This document shows positions 47,107-58,400 of a DNA stretch of 64,000 nt, in pieces. The translations under genes and the position numbers were made by a program. How positions within the stretch are numbered: position 1 is the first letter of the stretch; each line of letters starts with the position of its first letter. Source of the DNA: a virus; the IMG/VR virus record IMGVR_UViG_3300028654_000014, positions 1 to 64,000 of that record; one strand, given 5' to 3'. Below the pieces are notes generated by a model. It ran no database searches. It saw only the letters and a program-made list of their open reading frames with translations, and was not told the DNA's origin.

Positions 47107-47520
47107 TTACTGTTGCCAAGCAACTACTCTTATTATGTATGATTCATTAGCTTGTAACCCTGTGATATTATTGATGTTATAGACATTTGATGATTGAGCA
47201 CCACTTACAAACACCCCAGAAGTAGGAAAATGAGTTGTATTAGTTTGATTCAAAGCCGATATAACGGTTACACCATCAACCTTTGCTGTTGAATTTAAAG
47301 CAAAAGAAGATGTTTGTAATGGATTGCCCGAAGCGTCAACCGATACAGTAACATCCTTTACAGTACAACTAATATTGTCTCTTAAAGATAAATCACCATT
47401 TAAAGCTTCATAAATTACTTCAATACCATTATTTAATGATACAGAAAGAGTATCAACCAATTGTCTAAATTGACTTTGATAATCTGATGAAATTAATCTT
47501 CTAAATGATGGAAGTTTCAT
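47107..47520 (-). CDS. Virion-associated beta-rich protein
   Basis: 137 residues. N-terminus MKLPSFRRLISSDY, then a helical part (QFRQLVDTLSVSLNNGIEVIY is the core) and a beta-rich C-terminal half (TVSVDASGNPL ... YIIRVVAWQQ). This layout occurs in small tail proteins of phages with large tail fibres. Role inferred from position. Confidence 0.5.
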   Translation of the reverse strand: MKLPSFRRLISSDYQSQFRQLVDTLSVSLNNGIEVIYEALNGDLSLRDNISCTVKDVTVSVDASGNPLQTSSFALNSTAKVDGVTVISALNQTNTTHFPTSGVFVSGAQSSNVYNINNITGLQANESYIIRVVAWQQ

Positions 47521-47523
47521 TTT

Positions 47524-47616
47524 TTACCTTAATAAAAAACTTATGATTAAATAAACTATGAAATTAAAAATACCCATAGATATTAAAGCTAAACATATAG
47601 CATTCCAAAAACTCAT
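47524..47616 (-). CDS. Very small membrane peptide
   Basis: 30 residues, MSFWNAICLALISMGIFNFI and VYLIISFLLR: hydrophobic throughout. Starts right after the giant tail protein gene and ends with AAGG, the ribosome site for the gene at 47520. Too short for certainty. Confidence 0.4.
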   Translation of the reverse strand: MSFWNAICLALISMGIFNFIVYLIISFLLR

Positions 47617-47617
47617 A

Positions 47618-50600
47618 TTAACGATAAGCCCTTGAACTTTGACCAATTTCACCTGTCAAAGTAATTCCAAAAAGAGAATATTTTTCTCTAGCAATTGAAT
47701 GAGTAAATTGACAATTTAAATATCTACATCTTTGAACATCTCTAGGAATATAAGTTCTTGATGGAGCAGAATTTGATGCCCCACCAAAAAATCCATAACC
47801 AAATCCTGTTGGACCTGGAACTCCATGAACTGAAGCAGGAATTCCTGTATAACCAAATATACCATTACCTGTACCAAGTACTGGAACATCAATAAAAGAT
47901 GGTAATAGATCACTAGAAAAACTTAAAGTTGCAGAAGTAAAAGCTTTATTTTCAAACATTGTTGTTGCTTCACGAACATGTTTTAAATTTAATGGATCAC
48001 CAAAAGTTTGAGGTGCCCATTGAATATTTGATTTAATAGATTTAAAAATAGTCAAAGGACCAATAAGAAAATCTAATTTGTTGTTTAAAGTAACTCTTTT
48101 ATTTGAAATATTAACCTTTGTAATAATAGCTTCTTGTAAAGTATTATTTACTATTTGTTGATAATTATTAAAAGCAGTACCAGTATCATTATTTAAAGTT
48201 AAAATCATTCCATTGTAAGAAGATTCAATATCTGCAAAATCATTGTTATTTACAGTTAAACTTCCAGTAGTACCTGCAACTTGTACTGATACTGGAATAG
48301 TAAATGTATTAGAAGTAAGAACAGTTACAGGATAAGTTCCATCAATATTAGGAACAGAATCACTACCACTAATTGTAATTATTCTTCCACTTGTTAAGTT
48401 ATGAGCACCAAATGTTGTAATTACAGTAGGATCACTAGCAGAAATACCAGTAATAACTACTACAGAATTATTAGATTCATAAACAGTATAACTTGAACCA
48501 GGATCAGCTCCAGGTTGAGCTAATCTTCCAGCATCTGTAGCAATTTTAGCCAATAATAAATCTAATTGATTTCTAGCATTTCCACCAGGAAGTAATTGTA
48601 GAGTAGAAAAATAATTCCTATCAGTTAAAAATACATCACTATCTAATTTAGTTAATAAAGTATTAAATTGAAAGATAGAAATAGTTTGATCTTGAGTTAA
48701 AACATCACCTACTGCAAAATCAGCAATATTACTAAATAATATTTGATCACCAAAATAATCACCAGCAACTAAATTTTGTGTTAATTCACGATCAGCATAA
48801 TCATAACGATCAAAATCTTTTCTTTCTTGTTCTAAGAAATCAGTATCACCAGCTCCTAAATATTGTCTATCATTAAATGAATTAATAACACCACAAGTAT
48901 CAGTTTTATCAAAAGTTGTCCATGTATTAGTTAAAGTACTAAATCTATAACCAATAGTAGCTAAAAGATCAGTTGTCTCTTGAACTGTATAAACTGTATA
49001 TGAATTATCAGATTCATAACCAATTCCCCAAGTAGCTGATTTAAAATTTGTATATTGTTCTGTTGCAAGTTTTAAAATATCAATATCAATTGGACGAGAA
49101 ACAATATTAACACCAGATTCAGAAGTTGAAGTAATACCCTGAGTAGTCCATCCATAAATTAAATTATTAGATACATCTAAAGAATCAGGAGCCAATAAAA
49201 TACAGCTACTATCAAATAAAGCAAGATTAAAAGGAGCAGTTTCTCCACTGATTCTAAATAATCCATCTTCTTTATAAACAAATAGACTATCTCTTAAAGG
49301 AAATATTCTAAGAATTGCTTTATCTTTTGCACCAACATCAATTGTATTTACTAATGGTACAGCATCAGGTTGTAATATTTTAGAAAAATATATTCTATTA
49401 GGTAATACTTCATTATCAGAAGTTACAGCAGTTGTAATATTTATCAAAGCACCTCTAGTTCCAGCAACCGTTACATTTACAGGAATAGAGAAAGATGTAG
49501 GACTTATATATGAAATAGTCCAAACTCCATTAACTGAAGGAGTTGAATTAGAATTAGTGATCATTACTTGATTTTGATTAATAAGTCCATGAGGAGTTGA
49601 AGTTGTAATTACAGTAGGATTAGCAATTGAAATTGAACTTATTTGAATAGTAGGACTAATATCGGGATTAAAAGACAATCCTGTTTGAGAATTATTTCCA
49701 ACAATAAAAAAGGGACTATTAGTTAAAGATCTAGCTTCAAATAATATTTGACCAGGAACACCTGTAGGACCTGAAAGATAATAAGCATAAATAGGAGAAT
49801 TAGGATCTCTATTAATAATATCAATTAAGCTTCTAGCAGTTTGATCAACAGCTTGTGCAGGACTTATAACATTTGATAATAGTATTTGATTTAAAGAAGG
49901 ATCAGCTCCAACTCCAGGAGTTAAAACGCTTGAAGTAAATCCAGAAGTACCATTAGTAGGAGCAGCAGCACTTCCTTCATTGATATTAGTAACTGTAATA
50001 TGATTTGTAGAAAATACTGAAGTAAAATCTTGAACAATTGTATTAATAACATTACTTGTTTTTATAGCAACAGTATTAGCCGAATCATTTGTTACAAGAT
50101 CAACTAATACTCCAGTTTTATTAGCTACAAGAGGATCAGTTCCAACTCCATTAACTTTATACCAAATATAATAAGAAGTTGTATCATTAGCATCATTGAT
50201 TGTAAAATATTTCCCAGCTAAATTACCTGAAACATCTGCTACTGTATTAATTTGAACAATTTGTGCAACTCCAAGAACGAAAGTATATGTAGTTGTAGTA
50301 GTGCCATCAGACAATGTAATTGTTGGAATTGTACCTGCATTAATTTCAGCAATCATTTGTTCTACACCTAATAAACTAATATCTAATCTTTGACGAGTAC
50401 GAGTATTAGCATAAAACATGACATTCTTAAAATTGTTAATATCTAATGCAAATGGAGGTAAATCATTTGCTTGTAAAATACCTTCACCAGTTGTAGCATT
50501 TGTATATAGAAAAGCTCCAGCAAATGCTTGAGGAGTAACATCAAGAACTGTAATAAAACCATTTATTATATCTTGAGCTGTAGGAAATCCTTCAAATACT

Positions 50601-52570
50601 AATTTTAATTCATCACTAGGAGCTATATCTGTAGCTAAAACTTGAGTTTGAGAAGCAGTAACAATATCTGATCTATAAATTTGATAAAAATCATTAACAG
50701 TTACACCAGCTGGAATTGTAAAAGTTAATAAAACATTAGCACTATTAGTCAATTGAATTGTTGATAAGAAATTAGTTTGAGAGTTTGAACTAATAGTAGG
50801 AGGTGTACCAGTTGAAGTTTCTGATTGTAATCGAGTTATAATAGCTAATAAATAATTTTGTAAAGCTAATAATTGAGCATCAGTTGTTGGAATTGAAGGA
50901 ACAGCAGGTTGAGCAATAATTTCATATTCATAACTATGAATTGTAGCGTTACTAAATGAAACAGGACCACCAGCAGTTGTATTAAAATTAATTGCTGCGT
51001 CGAAATTTAAAGTAGCACCAGTTGTATTAGAAATAGCATTTTGACTAAGAGTTATTGTATTAATTCCTACAGCTGTTACATAAGTTCCAGCAGCAATATG
51101 TCCAGGACTAGTAACAATTACACCAACATTAATACCAGAAGTACTTGCAACACTTGTAATTATATTAGAATCAGTACCTTGAGTTATAGAAACAATACTA
51201 AACCCTGTAGTACCCATAGTAGCATCAGTAGTAGCACCAATAGATGTATTTGTAATAACAACATTATTAGTTGAACCTGAAGTTATAAAATCAGCATTAA
51301 ATCCATTTAAAGCTTGTCTAATATTAGCAGCAACGGTATTTGCTGAATCATTTGCAGAAATATTTACTCTAATACCTGTTTTACCAGAAACATTTGGATC
51401 AGTTCCAGTATTATCAGAATTTAACCAAACATAATATTGAGTTGCATCATTAGCACTATTAATTAAGAAATATGAACTATTAAGACTTGAATTAATATCA
51501 GCAATAGTAGTTAAAGAAGTACTTTCAGCAACACCTAATGTTGTATTACCAGTTGTTGTAAATGTAGGAACTAATGTTGAAACAACTTCATTAGCAACAC
51601 CAGTTGTAGGATTAATAAAACTACCAGTAGTAGGAGTAAAATTATTTAATAATATATTACTACCAGATACAAAGTAATTAGCTGGATTTCCAGAAGAGAA
51701 ACTAATTGTTCCAATTCCAGAATTAATTGAAGCTCCACCAATTTGTAAAGGAGCAACAGAAACTTGATCAGCATATAAAATAGATTGATCTAATTTTGCA
51801 GCTAAAGCGATTAGATTTGCTTGTAATTCTTGAGCAGAAGCCGAAGGTCCTAAATTTAAAGAAGAAAAGAAATTAAGAGCTGTTATAAGACTAGGATTAG
51901 AAACGTTAGCACTAATATTATTTAATTGATTTAGAATATTATTAAAATCCATTAATACCATTGTTGATAATGGATTAAATACAACAACTCTAGCAGTAGG
52001 AGATCCTAAAACTAAATTTCCATTAGCATCAGTATAACCCCAAACTTGTCTATAAGCTACAGCACTATCTGGAGGTAAAAATCCTGATTGTAATCCTAAA
52101 GAGAAATCCAACACAGCTGATAAATCTAAAGCTTTAATTCCACCAGCGGGAGTTATATAAGGACAAGCTGTTGTAAAATCAGCAGCAGTTTTAGCTGAAA
52201 TCTTTTCAATACCATTAGAAGTTGTAAAGTAAAAATTACCATTAGCTTCTTTAAATCTTATTCTACGACCAACTTCAGGTTCTAAATAAGTTCCACAAAA
52301 ACTTAAAAATTTACCAGCACCATCACTATCATATTGTAATTGATTTGAGAAGTGTCTTAAAATTCTATTTTTATATGTCATTAATTGTTTTGCACGATCA
52401 GAAGATGAACCCATAGCATTACCATATAAAGGATAACCTCTACGTGGCTCAATAACGCCATCACGCTTAATAATGACATTACTAGCTACTGCTAGACTTC
52501 CAGGAGGAAGATCTAATTGATTAGGCTGGACATTTAATCCAGCTGCTTTTAATGTGATTGATGCTGACAT
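47618..52570 (-). CDS. Giant tail protein with repeated beta domains
   Basis: 1650 residues, the largest gene. The N-terminus (LPPGSLAVASNVIIKRDGVI, then EPRRGY) is found in phage tail proteins of this type. Two copies of a domain of about 120 residues (with YYVWLN-D-TGTDPNVSGKTG near 380 and YYIWYKVNGVGTDPLVANKTG near 800, abbreviated) and two small beta domains with V-N-G-V-W and I-D-G-T-Y cores near 1016 and 1411. Probably a central tail or baseplate component. Confidence 0.6.
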   Translation of the reverse strand: MSASITLKAAGLNVQPNQLDLPPGSLAVASNVIIKRDGVIEPRRGYPLYGNAMGSSSDRAKQLMTYKNRILRHFSNQLQYDSDGAGKFLSFCGTYLEPEVGRRIRFKEANGNFYFTTSNGIEKISAKTAADFTTACPYITPAGGIKALDLSAVLDFSLGLQSGFLPPDSAVAYRQVWGYTDANGNLVLGSPTARVVVFNPLSTMVLMDFNNILNQLNNISANVSNPSLITALNFFSSLNLGPSASAQELQANLIALAAKLDQSILYADQVSVAPLQIGGASINSGIGTISFSSGNPANYFVSGSNILLNNFTPTTGSFINPTTGVANEVVSTLVPTFTTTGNTTLGVAESTSLTTIADINSSLNSSYFLINSANDATQYYVWLNSDNTGTDPNVSGKTGIRVNISANDSANTVAANIRQALNGFNADFITSGSTNNVVITNTSIGATTDATMGTTGFSIVSITQGTDSNIITSVASTSGINVGVIVTSPGHIAAGTYVTAVGINTITLSQNAISNTTGATLNFDAAINFNTTAGGPVSFSNATIHSYEYEIIAQPAVPSIPTTDAQLLALQNYLLAIITRLQSETSTGTPPTISSNSQTNFLSTIQLTNSANVLLTFTIPAGVTVNDFYQIYRSDIVTASQTQVLATDIAPSDELKLVFEGFPTAQDIINGFITVLDVTPQAFAGAFLYTNATTGEGILQANDLPPFALDINNFKNVMFYANTRTRQRLDISLLGVEQMIAEINAGTIPTITLSDGTTTTTYTFVLGVAQIVQINTVADVSGNLAGKYFTINDANDTTSYYIWYKVNGVGTDPLVANKTGVLVDLVTNDSANTVAIKTSNVINTIVQDFTSVFSTNHITVTNINEGSAAAPTNGTSGFTSSVLTPGVGADPSLNQILLSNVISPAQAVDQTARSLIDIINRDPNSPIYAYYLSGPTGVPGQILFEARSLTNSPFFIVGNNSQTGLSFNPDISPTIQISSISIANPTVITTSTPHGLINQNQVMITNSNSTPSVNGVWTISYISPTSFSIPVNVTVAGTRGALINITTAVTSDNEVLPNRIYFSKILQPDAVPLVNTIDVGAKDKAILRIFPLRDSLFVYKEDGLFRISGETAPFNLALFDSSCILLAPDSLDVSNNLIYGWTTQGITSTSESGVNIVSRPIDIDILKLATEQYTNFKSATWGIGYESDNSYTVYTVQETTDLLATIGYRFSTLTNTWTTFDKTDTCGVINSFNDRQYLGAGDTDFLEQERKDFDRYDYADRELTQNLVAGDYFGDQILFSNIADFAVGDVLTQDQTISIFQFNTLLTKLDSDVFLTDRNYFSTLQLLPGGNARNQLDLLLAKIATDAGRLAQPGADPGSSYTVYESNNSVVVITGISASDPTVITTFGAHNLTSGRIITISGSDSVPNIDGTYPVTVLTSNTFTIPVSVQVAGTTGSLTVNNNDFADIESSYNGMILTLNNDTGTAFNNYQQIVNNTLQEAIITKVNISNKRVTLNNKLDFLIGPLTIFKSIKSNIQWAPQTFGDPLNLKHVREATTMFENKAFTSATLSFSSDLLPSFIDVPVLGTGNGIFGYTGIPASVHGVPGPTGFGYGFFGGASNSAPSRTYIPRDVQRCRYLNCQFTHSIAREKYSLFGITLTGEIGQSSRAYR

Positions 52571-52576
52571 TATTTA

Positions 52577-54121
52577 TTATGTTCTCCTGGTAGTTCCGAG
52601 TTTTCCATACCTAAGTAAAGAATGTCGGTTATTAACTTTTTGAGGAGTTCCTTCTGAACGATTATCTAAAAGATTACCTTGACGTTGTTCAATTTCTGCA
52701 ATTTTTGCATTAGAAGTTGCCAAACCTGCTTGATCTCCAATTGCTGCCAATATTCTAGCAGCTGTTCTTTCAGCTAAACCATTATGTAAATCAGGAGGAA
52801 TTTGAGGAATGATAGCTTCATTTGCTAAACAAATATAATCATTAGGTTTAATATCTGCTAATATAAACTGTATAGGATTAGAATGAATATCTTTTGTTAT
52901 TCCATTATTAATAGTTCCAGTAGGAACAAGTAATTGTTTTTGTTGAAATGTAATAGTAGTTCCACTAATTCCAGTTGGACTTATTAAAACATCATATTTA
53001 TAAATTCTATGACCTGGTTCTGTTTGTAGAAAATCTATTAATGTATTAGGTTGAAATAAAGGTTCTGTAATATTAGTTTCATTATCAGTATAAACACTTG
53101 GTAATGAATCAAATACAATACCTATAGTATGTTGAGGAATCATAAATGCTATAGTATTACTAGTTATAATAGGCATTCTAATATTAAGAAAGAAAGGTAT
53201 TACTAAATTTAGAGAATTAGTTGAAGTTGTATAATCAATAGCAGTTGCATTAATAGATGCCGATAAATTTGCAGCAGTTAAAGCATCACTTACAGCAATT
53301 TGAAATTGATTAGTTGATGTAAATGTTCCAGTTGAACCTGATGTTGCTATTTGAAAAGGAATAGTAAAATTATTAGGATCAAGAACAGTTACACAATAAG
53401 TTCCATCAATAATTGGATTTGAGTTACTTCCGGTAATAGTTACAAATTGACCAGTAGATAATTGATGATTAGCTGAAGCAATTTGAGTTGCAGTAGATGA
53501 TAAAGCAGTAATCGAACTAATTGAACCACCTAAAGTATTAACAGCAGTATAAATTGTTTTTCCTAAAGTAATTGTATCTAAAGGAACAATTAAACTGTTA
53601 TTAATTCTAATAGGTTGATTAAAACCTTGAACAATCGCAGCACGATCATTTTTTACTAACTGATTAGGACGAAGATAAAATACAAATACTAAAGATCCTG
53701 TAGGAGAATCTACAACACCAGGAGTTAATACTACATCATTACCTTCAATATAAAATTTATGAATAGCTTGATTAGATCCGATATTTGCTTGAAAAAAAGC
53801 TTTATCATGTTCTTCAATTCGAGTCATTTCGAAAAGATTGCCGTTTTGATCCATCCAAAATAAATCACGAAGTTTCATTCCTGTTGCGCGTCCAGGAATT
53901 GGATACTTACTTAAATTAGTTTTTAATGGAGTAGTAACATAATTTACAAAATACTCTTCATGAAATTGAAGAATAGTAGGTACCTGCGAAATGAACATTT
54001 CTTCATTCGCAAAAGCTAAAATATCAAGATTGGTAAAAGTGTTTTGACTTATTGGAAACGCAATTTTACGTTTAACACTATCAATAATGTCATAACTCGT
54101 ATACCATGGTTTTATAGACAT
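52577..54121 (-). CDS. Connector/tail-tube-type protein
   Basis: 514 residues. The N-terminal 180 residues (SVKRKIAFPISQNTFTNLDI ... EEMF) resemble phage head-tail connector or stopper proteins. Near residue 230-260 there is a small beta domain (SNPIIDGTYCVTVLDPNNF) of the same type as in the 1650-residue protein. C-terminal helix (AERTAARILAAIGD) is usual for connectors. Assignment by resemblance. Confidence 0.5.
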   Translation of the reverse strand: MSIKPWYTSYDIIDSVKRKIAFPISQNTFTNLDILAFANEEMFISQVPTILQFHEEYFVNYVTTPLKTNLSKYPIPGRATGMKLRDLFWMDQNGNLFEMTRIEEHDKAFFQANIGSNQAIHKFYIEGNDVVLTPGVVDSPTGSLVFVFYLRPNQLVKNDRAAIVQGFNQPIRINNSLIVPLDTITLGKTIYTAVNTLGGSISSITALSSTATQIASANHQLSTGQFVTITGSNSNPIIDGTYCVTVLDPNNFTIPFQIATSGSTGTFTSTNQFQIAVSDALTAANLSASINATAIDYTTSTNSLNLVIPFFLNIRMPIITSNTIAFMIPQHTIGIVFDSLPSVYTDNETNITEPLFQPNTLIDFLQTEPGHRIYKYDVLISPTGISGTTITFQQKQLLVPTGTINNGITKDIHSNPIQFILADIKPNDYICLANEAIIPQIPPDLHNGLAERTAARILAAIGDQAGLATSNAKIAEIEQRQGNLLDNRSEGTPQKVNNRHSLLRYGKLGTTRRT

Positions 54122-54157
54122 CGAATCCTCCTAAAGTTATTAAAAAACGAAGTAACT

Positions 54158-54703
54158 TTATTTGGATGATAGCTTCTTATGAAGTTCCATTAGATGATCG
54201 ATTCTTTTTTGAATCTCATCAATGTCAAGTCCTTCTAAATTTTCATGATCTTCTTCTGATTCTTCTTCAGAAGATTCTTCGCCTTCATGTTCAGGAGATT
54301 CTTCATCTTCTTGAGCAGGAGAACCTTCATCAGCAGCTTCATAATCGCCTTGATCGGGAGATTCTTCAACTTCCCCACCTTCAGCCATACCCATTTCATT
54401 TCCACCATGCTCATGTTCGTGTTCTTGTTCAGCATGTTTGAAATCAGAATATGGAGCTTCAGCATCTTGTTGCATTTGCTGTTCTTCAGGATCATTTAAA
54501 ATTCCTTTAGCTTTATCAAGACCATGTTGCAGACCTTGTTTGCTATTGGACATAACGGATACTTTTCCAAGACCGTCTAATTTATCACCCATCATGCCTG
54601 AAACAGAATCTTTTAGATCCTTAACAACAGACATTTTAGCGTGTTTTTCATTTGGCGAAAGATCTCTCTTTTTAGCCAACATTTTCATCATTTTATCGCG
54701 CAT
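54158..54703 (-). CDS. Acidic helical protein with a GGEV motif
   Basis: 181 residues: basic N-terminus, then a very acidic region with Glu/Asp/His runs (about 80-160) containing MAEGGEVEESPDQGDYEA, and a C-terminal amphipathic helix (EIQKRIDHLMELHKKLSSK). Composition is like that of scaffolding or internal proteins. Function unknown. Confidence 0.5.
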   Translation of the reverse strand: MRDKMMKMLAKKRDLSPNEKHAKMSVVKDLKDSVSGMMGDKLDGLGKVSVMSNSKQGLQHGLDKAKGILNDPEEQQMQQDAEAPYSDFKHAEQEHEHEHGGNEMGMAEGGEVEESPDQGDYEAADEGSPAQEDEESPEHEGEESSEEESEEDHENLEGLDIDEIQKRIDHLMELHKKLSSK

Positions 54704-54722
54704 AAATTACCTTTCCTATCTC

Positions 54723-54956
54723 TTATAAATGATTGTAAGTTACTTGAGTTGAATCAGAACCACTTGTAGAAACAGATGGATCTGTATCACGAACAGTAAC
54801 TTGAACAATACCAGCTTTCAAACCACCTTCAATAGCTGTCAAAACATTAATATTCTTATTAATTGCTTCGTCAACTTTTGTAGGTACTTGAACTTCTGCA
54901 TTTAACTGATCAATGGAATCATTGGGACAGTTAATCACTAAAACTAAAAATGCCAT
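54723..54956 (-). CDS. Small virion-region protein
   Basis: 77 residues. N-terminus MAFLVLVINCPNDS, C-terminal beta pattern (VQVTVRDTDPSVSTSGSDST). AAAGGAG upstream. No family recognised. Confidence 0.5.
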   Translation of the reverse strand: MAFLVLVINCPNDSIDQLNAEVQVPTKVDEAINKNINVLTAIEGGLKAGIVQVTVRDTDPSVSTSGSDSTQVTYNHL

Positions 54957-54966
54957 ATTTTCTCCT

Positions 54967-55437
54967 TTACTTTTTCAGTAAGTTAATTATTAATAAAGCT
55001 ACAATGCTCACGGCTTGCAAAATAGCAGCAAATTTCAATATAAATGGATAATCTCTATCTTTTAAAACTTCTATTGTTTTTATTTCTTGAACAACAATAG
55101 GTTTTTCATATTCAATTATCTTTGGTACTTCGATATATTTTATTACTTCAATTGTTCTATATTCGATTTCTTTTACAATAACTTGTTTTTCAATTTCTCT
55201 AATTTCAATTTGAGGTATAAATACATTCTTTTCAATGATTTGTATATTAGATTCTTTTTGATCTATTTTAATATTCTTTAAACCATCTTTAATTGAATTA
55301 GTTATTTGATCTGTATCAACTGTAATTCTAATATTATCACCCCCAACTAATACTACCCTATCAGCATCTAAATTGTCATCAAACTTGCGTTTGTGAATTT
55401 GATCGGTATCGAGTTGAGTTAAATTATTGTTTTTCAT
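54967..55437 (-). CDS. Coiled-coil protein with C-terminal transmembrane segment
   Basis: 156 residues. Middle part (about 55-120) has a striking alternation of Ile/Val with Glu/Lys (IEIREIEKQVIVKEIEYRTI), either a long beta strand repeat or coiled coil; the C-terminus is a membrane segment (FAAILQAVSIVALLIINLL). A copy of the TTAACAACTATA repeat lies three bases before the start codon. Confidence 0.5.
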   Translation of the reverse strand: MKNNNLTQLDTDQIHKRKFDDNLDADRVVLVGGDNIRITVDTDQITNSIKDGLKNIKIDQKESNIQIIEKNVFIPQIEIREIEKQVIVKEIEYRTIEVIKYIEVPKIIEYEKPIVVQEIKTIEVLKDRDYPFILKFAAILQAVSIVALLIINLLKK

Positions 55438-55440
55438 AAG

Positions 55441-55452
55441 TATAGTTGTTAA
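55441..55452 (-). promoter_or_regulatory. Late-region repeat TTAACAACTATA
   Basis: Second copy of the 12-base repeat, reading TTAACAACTATACTTATG, with the ATG being the start of the gene at 55437. If it is a promoter, the message would be almost leaderless. Confidence 0.45.
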
Positions 55453-55458
55453 TATCCT

Positions 55459-58400
55459 TTATTTAAGTTGTTTTACTATCCAAGTTATACTTGGTGAATT
55501 TGATAGATTTTCTATACTTAAAGTTCCACCTGTAACTTGTCCTTGAATACTTATTGTAGCAGCTGAACCCGAACTAAATGCATATATTCCAGTAAGTGTA
55601 ATAGGAGAACTTTGACTAATTGCTCCAATAATTGCAGCAGAAGAAAAATTAATTGTTCCATCTGTTAAAAAGAAACTACCTTGTGCAGCACTTTGATCTC
55701 CAAAAAATATAGCTGTTATTTCATAAACAGAACTAGAAGATGCTGGAGTTATAGAAAGACCAGCAACATTACTAGATGCAGCACTTACTGTTATTCCATC
55801 ACTAAATATTGTAGTTAAAGTATTATTTCCAGAATTTGTTAAAGCTGCTTGAGATGTACTTGAAGTTGACCATGATGTTGTATTTAGCATACTACCACTA
55901 TAATAATTTACTGAAGCAACAGATGATGGTGTTCCCCAAGTTGGAGCAGAAGTACCATTTGAAATTGGAACTTGACCAGTAGTACCAGCTCCCATATTTA
56001 CAAATTTAGTACCATCAGAATAAAACATTCCACCGGCTGTAACAGAAAGTGAACCATTATTAGTACCACCATTTGCAATTGGTAATACGTTTGATACTTG
56101 AGAAGTTAAATTAACTGAAACACTTGTTAATTGAGAAAATGGTAAACTTAAAGCACTTAAAGTTGTTATAGTAGAATTAGATGAAGCTGTAATATTTGAA
56201 GCTGTACCAGTTGTAGATTGATTTAAAGTTGGAATATCACCAGCTACAATTGCTCCCCATGCTGGAGCAGCAGAAATAGATCCTGTTCCTGTTTGTGTTA
56301 AAAATTGTTTTGTTGAAGTAATATTACCAGCTAATCTTGCAGCAACAGGAGTTGCATTTTCATAAATTATATCACCCAATGTAGTCATTGGATTTGAAAA
56401 ACCAGCAGGAGGAGCAGCAAAAGTTCCATCGGCTCTTAAGAAATTACTTGTTCCACCACCAGAAGCTGGAACCAAACCTTGAAGAGTAGATGTAAATAAA
56501 TTTAAATCAGCAGTTAATTGAGTTGAAGTTACATCTATAGCATTTGCAGTAGAACCTGTATTATTACCTTTATATGTATGAGCTGCCATTTGGGAAAGAT
56601 TAGAATTGGTAACAACATTTGTTCCTGAAACAGTTCCAGCACTACCACTAGCATTTCCTGTTAAATTTGCAGTAACAGTTGTAGCTGATATAGAACCGTT
56701 GACTTGTAAAAAATCTGTTCCATTATCTGTAGTTGTATTTATTAAAACATGACCAGAAGTAGTAACTCTTACTCTTTCAGTACGAGTTGTAGATCCTGTT
56801 GGAGTTGAATTAAGTGTTAAATAAGCACCTTGAGCCGAATCAGTCCAATTTTCACCAGCAAGAAATCCAACACTTGCTTTTACATTTGAACCAAAAGCAG
56901 TAGCTCCATATCCAAGACCGCCAACAAAACCTAAACTATCATTTGATTGAACAGCAGTTGGACTTCCAGAAGTTCCTCTTGCACGTCTTATTTTAAGACC
57001 AGCATTACCAGCATTATCATAATTTGTTAATTGTAAATTTTGAGTTGTTGCAGAACTTTGAGCTTGTAAATCTAAAATAGAATTTGCTGCTGGAGCTACT
57101 CCAACACCTAAAGCTTTATTTGTTGCATCAACTATTAAAGCGTTTGTATTTACAGTAAAAGCTGTAGTAGAAGTAGAAGATACTGCTAAATCACCACTAA
57201 AAGTTTTAGCCCCAGCAATTGTTTGAGTTGTTGTAGAAATTCCACCAGGATGTGTTGAATCTGCTGGTTGAAGATTTAATACTTGTCCAGAAATACTTAA
57301 ACCATTAGCATTAGGAGTTGATCCAAAAGCTGCTAAAGTAACATCACCACTATTTGTACCAGAAGAAGATCCAGAAATATTAGTAGCTGAAATTGTTCCT
57401 GCTAAAGTAGCATTACCTTGATAAGTAACTGCAAAAGCATTAGATCTATGTGTATTATCAGTACCATTACCAATTATAAAAGCATTATCAGTATTAACTA
57501 AACTTCCTGATGTACCTTGAACTACGTTATAACTACCAATAGCAGTTTGTCCATAACCTTGAGCTGTAGTTCCAACATTTGCAGCATGAGCAGCTAAACC
57601 TGAAGTTAAAGTACCAGTACCTTCTGCATGAGAATAAGTAGATCCTGCTGTATTATTTTGACCTTCAACATGACTATAATCACCTGAAGCTGTATTTGTA
57701 GATCCTTCAGAATGTGATGCATAACCAGAAGCATTTGTACTTTCACCTTCTGCATGAGAAATATTTCCAGAAGCTATTGTTCCCGTACCTTCTGCATGAG
57801 AATTTGTATTAGTTGCTTGAGTTGAAGATCCTTCAGCATGAGCAGAAGCAGCAGAAGCTGTTACTGTATCACCAGTAGCTGTAGAATTATCACCAGATGC
57901 TGTTGAATTATTACCGGAAGCAAATGAATTTAAACCTGAAGTAACATTACCAGTTCCAACAGCAACAGTAATTGTAAATGTTTTAGCTCCTGCAAAAGAT
58001 TGTGTAGTAGTTGAAACTCCTCCTGGATTTGTAGCATCAGCAGGTTGAAGAGTTAAAACTTGAGTAGATAATGATGCTCCATTAGAATTAGGAGAACTTC
58101 CAAAAGTTGCTAAAGTTACAGGATTATGAGATCCTTGATTTATAGTAAATCCGCTAGATCCTGGAGTAACTGTTACGATACCAGCAGTATTAGGAGCTTT
58201 AAATATCCAACTATTACGATCAGAAGAAGTTTGAGCATAACCTGTTACTATATTATTTTCTTCAACATTAATACCAGAATTAGAACCACTTCCAACTCCA
58301 GCACCAACATTTAAATTTATAACAGGATTAGATACATTTAAAGTTGTAGTATTTTCAAATATTGTTGTACCTTGAATATTTACAGTCGCGCCAGAATTTC

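Noticed and set aside
57560-57960. CRISPR-like array
   Set aside because: The periodic sequence encodes adhesin-type SHAEG repeats of about 14 codons in frame; repeat units vary and no spacers exist.
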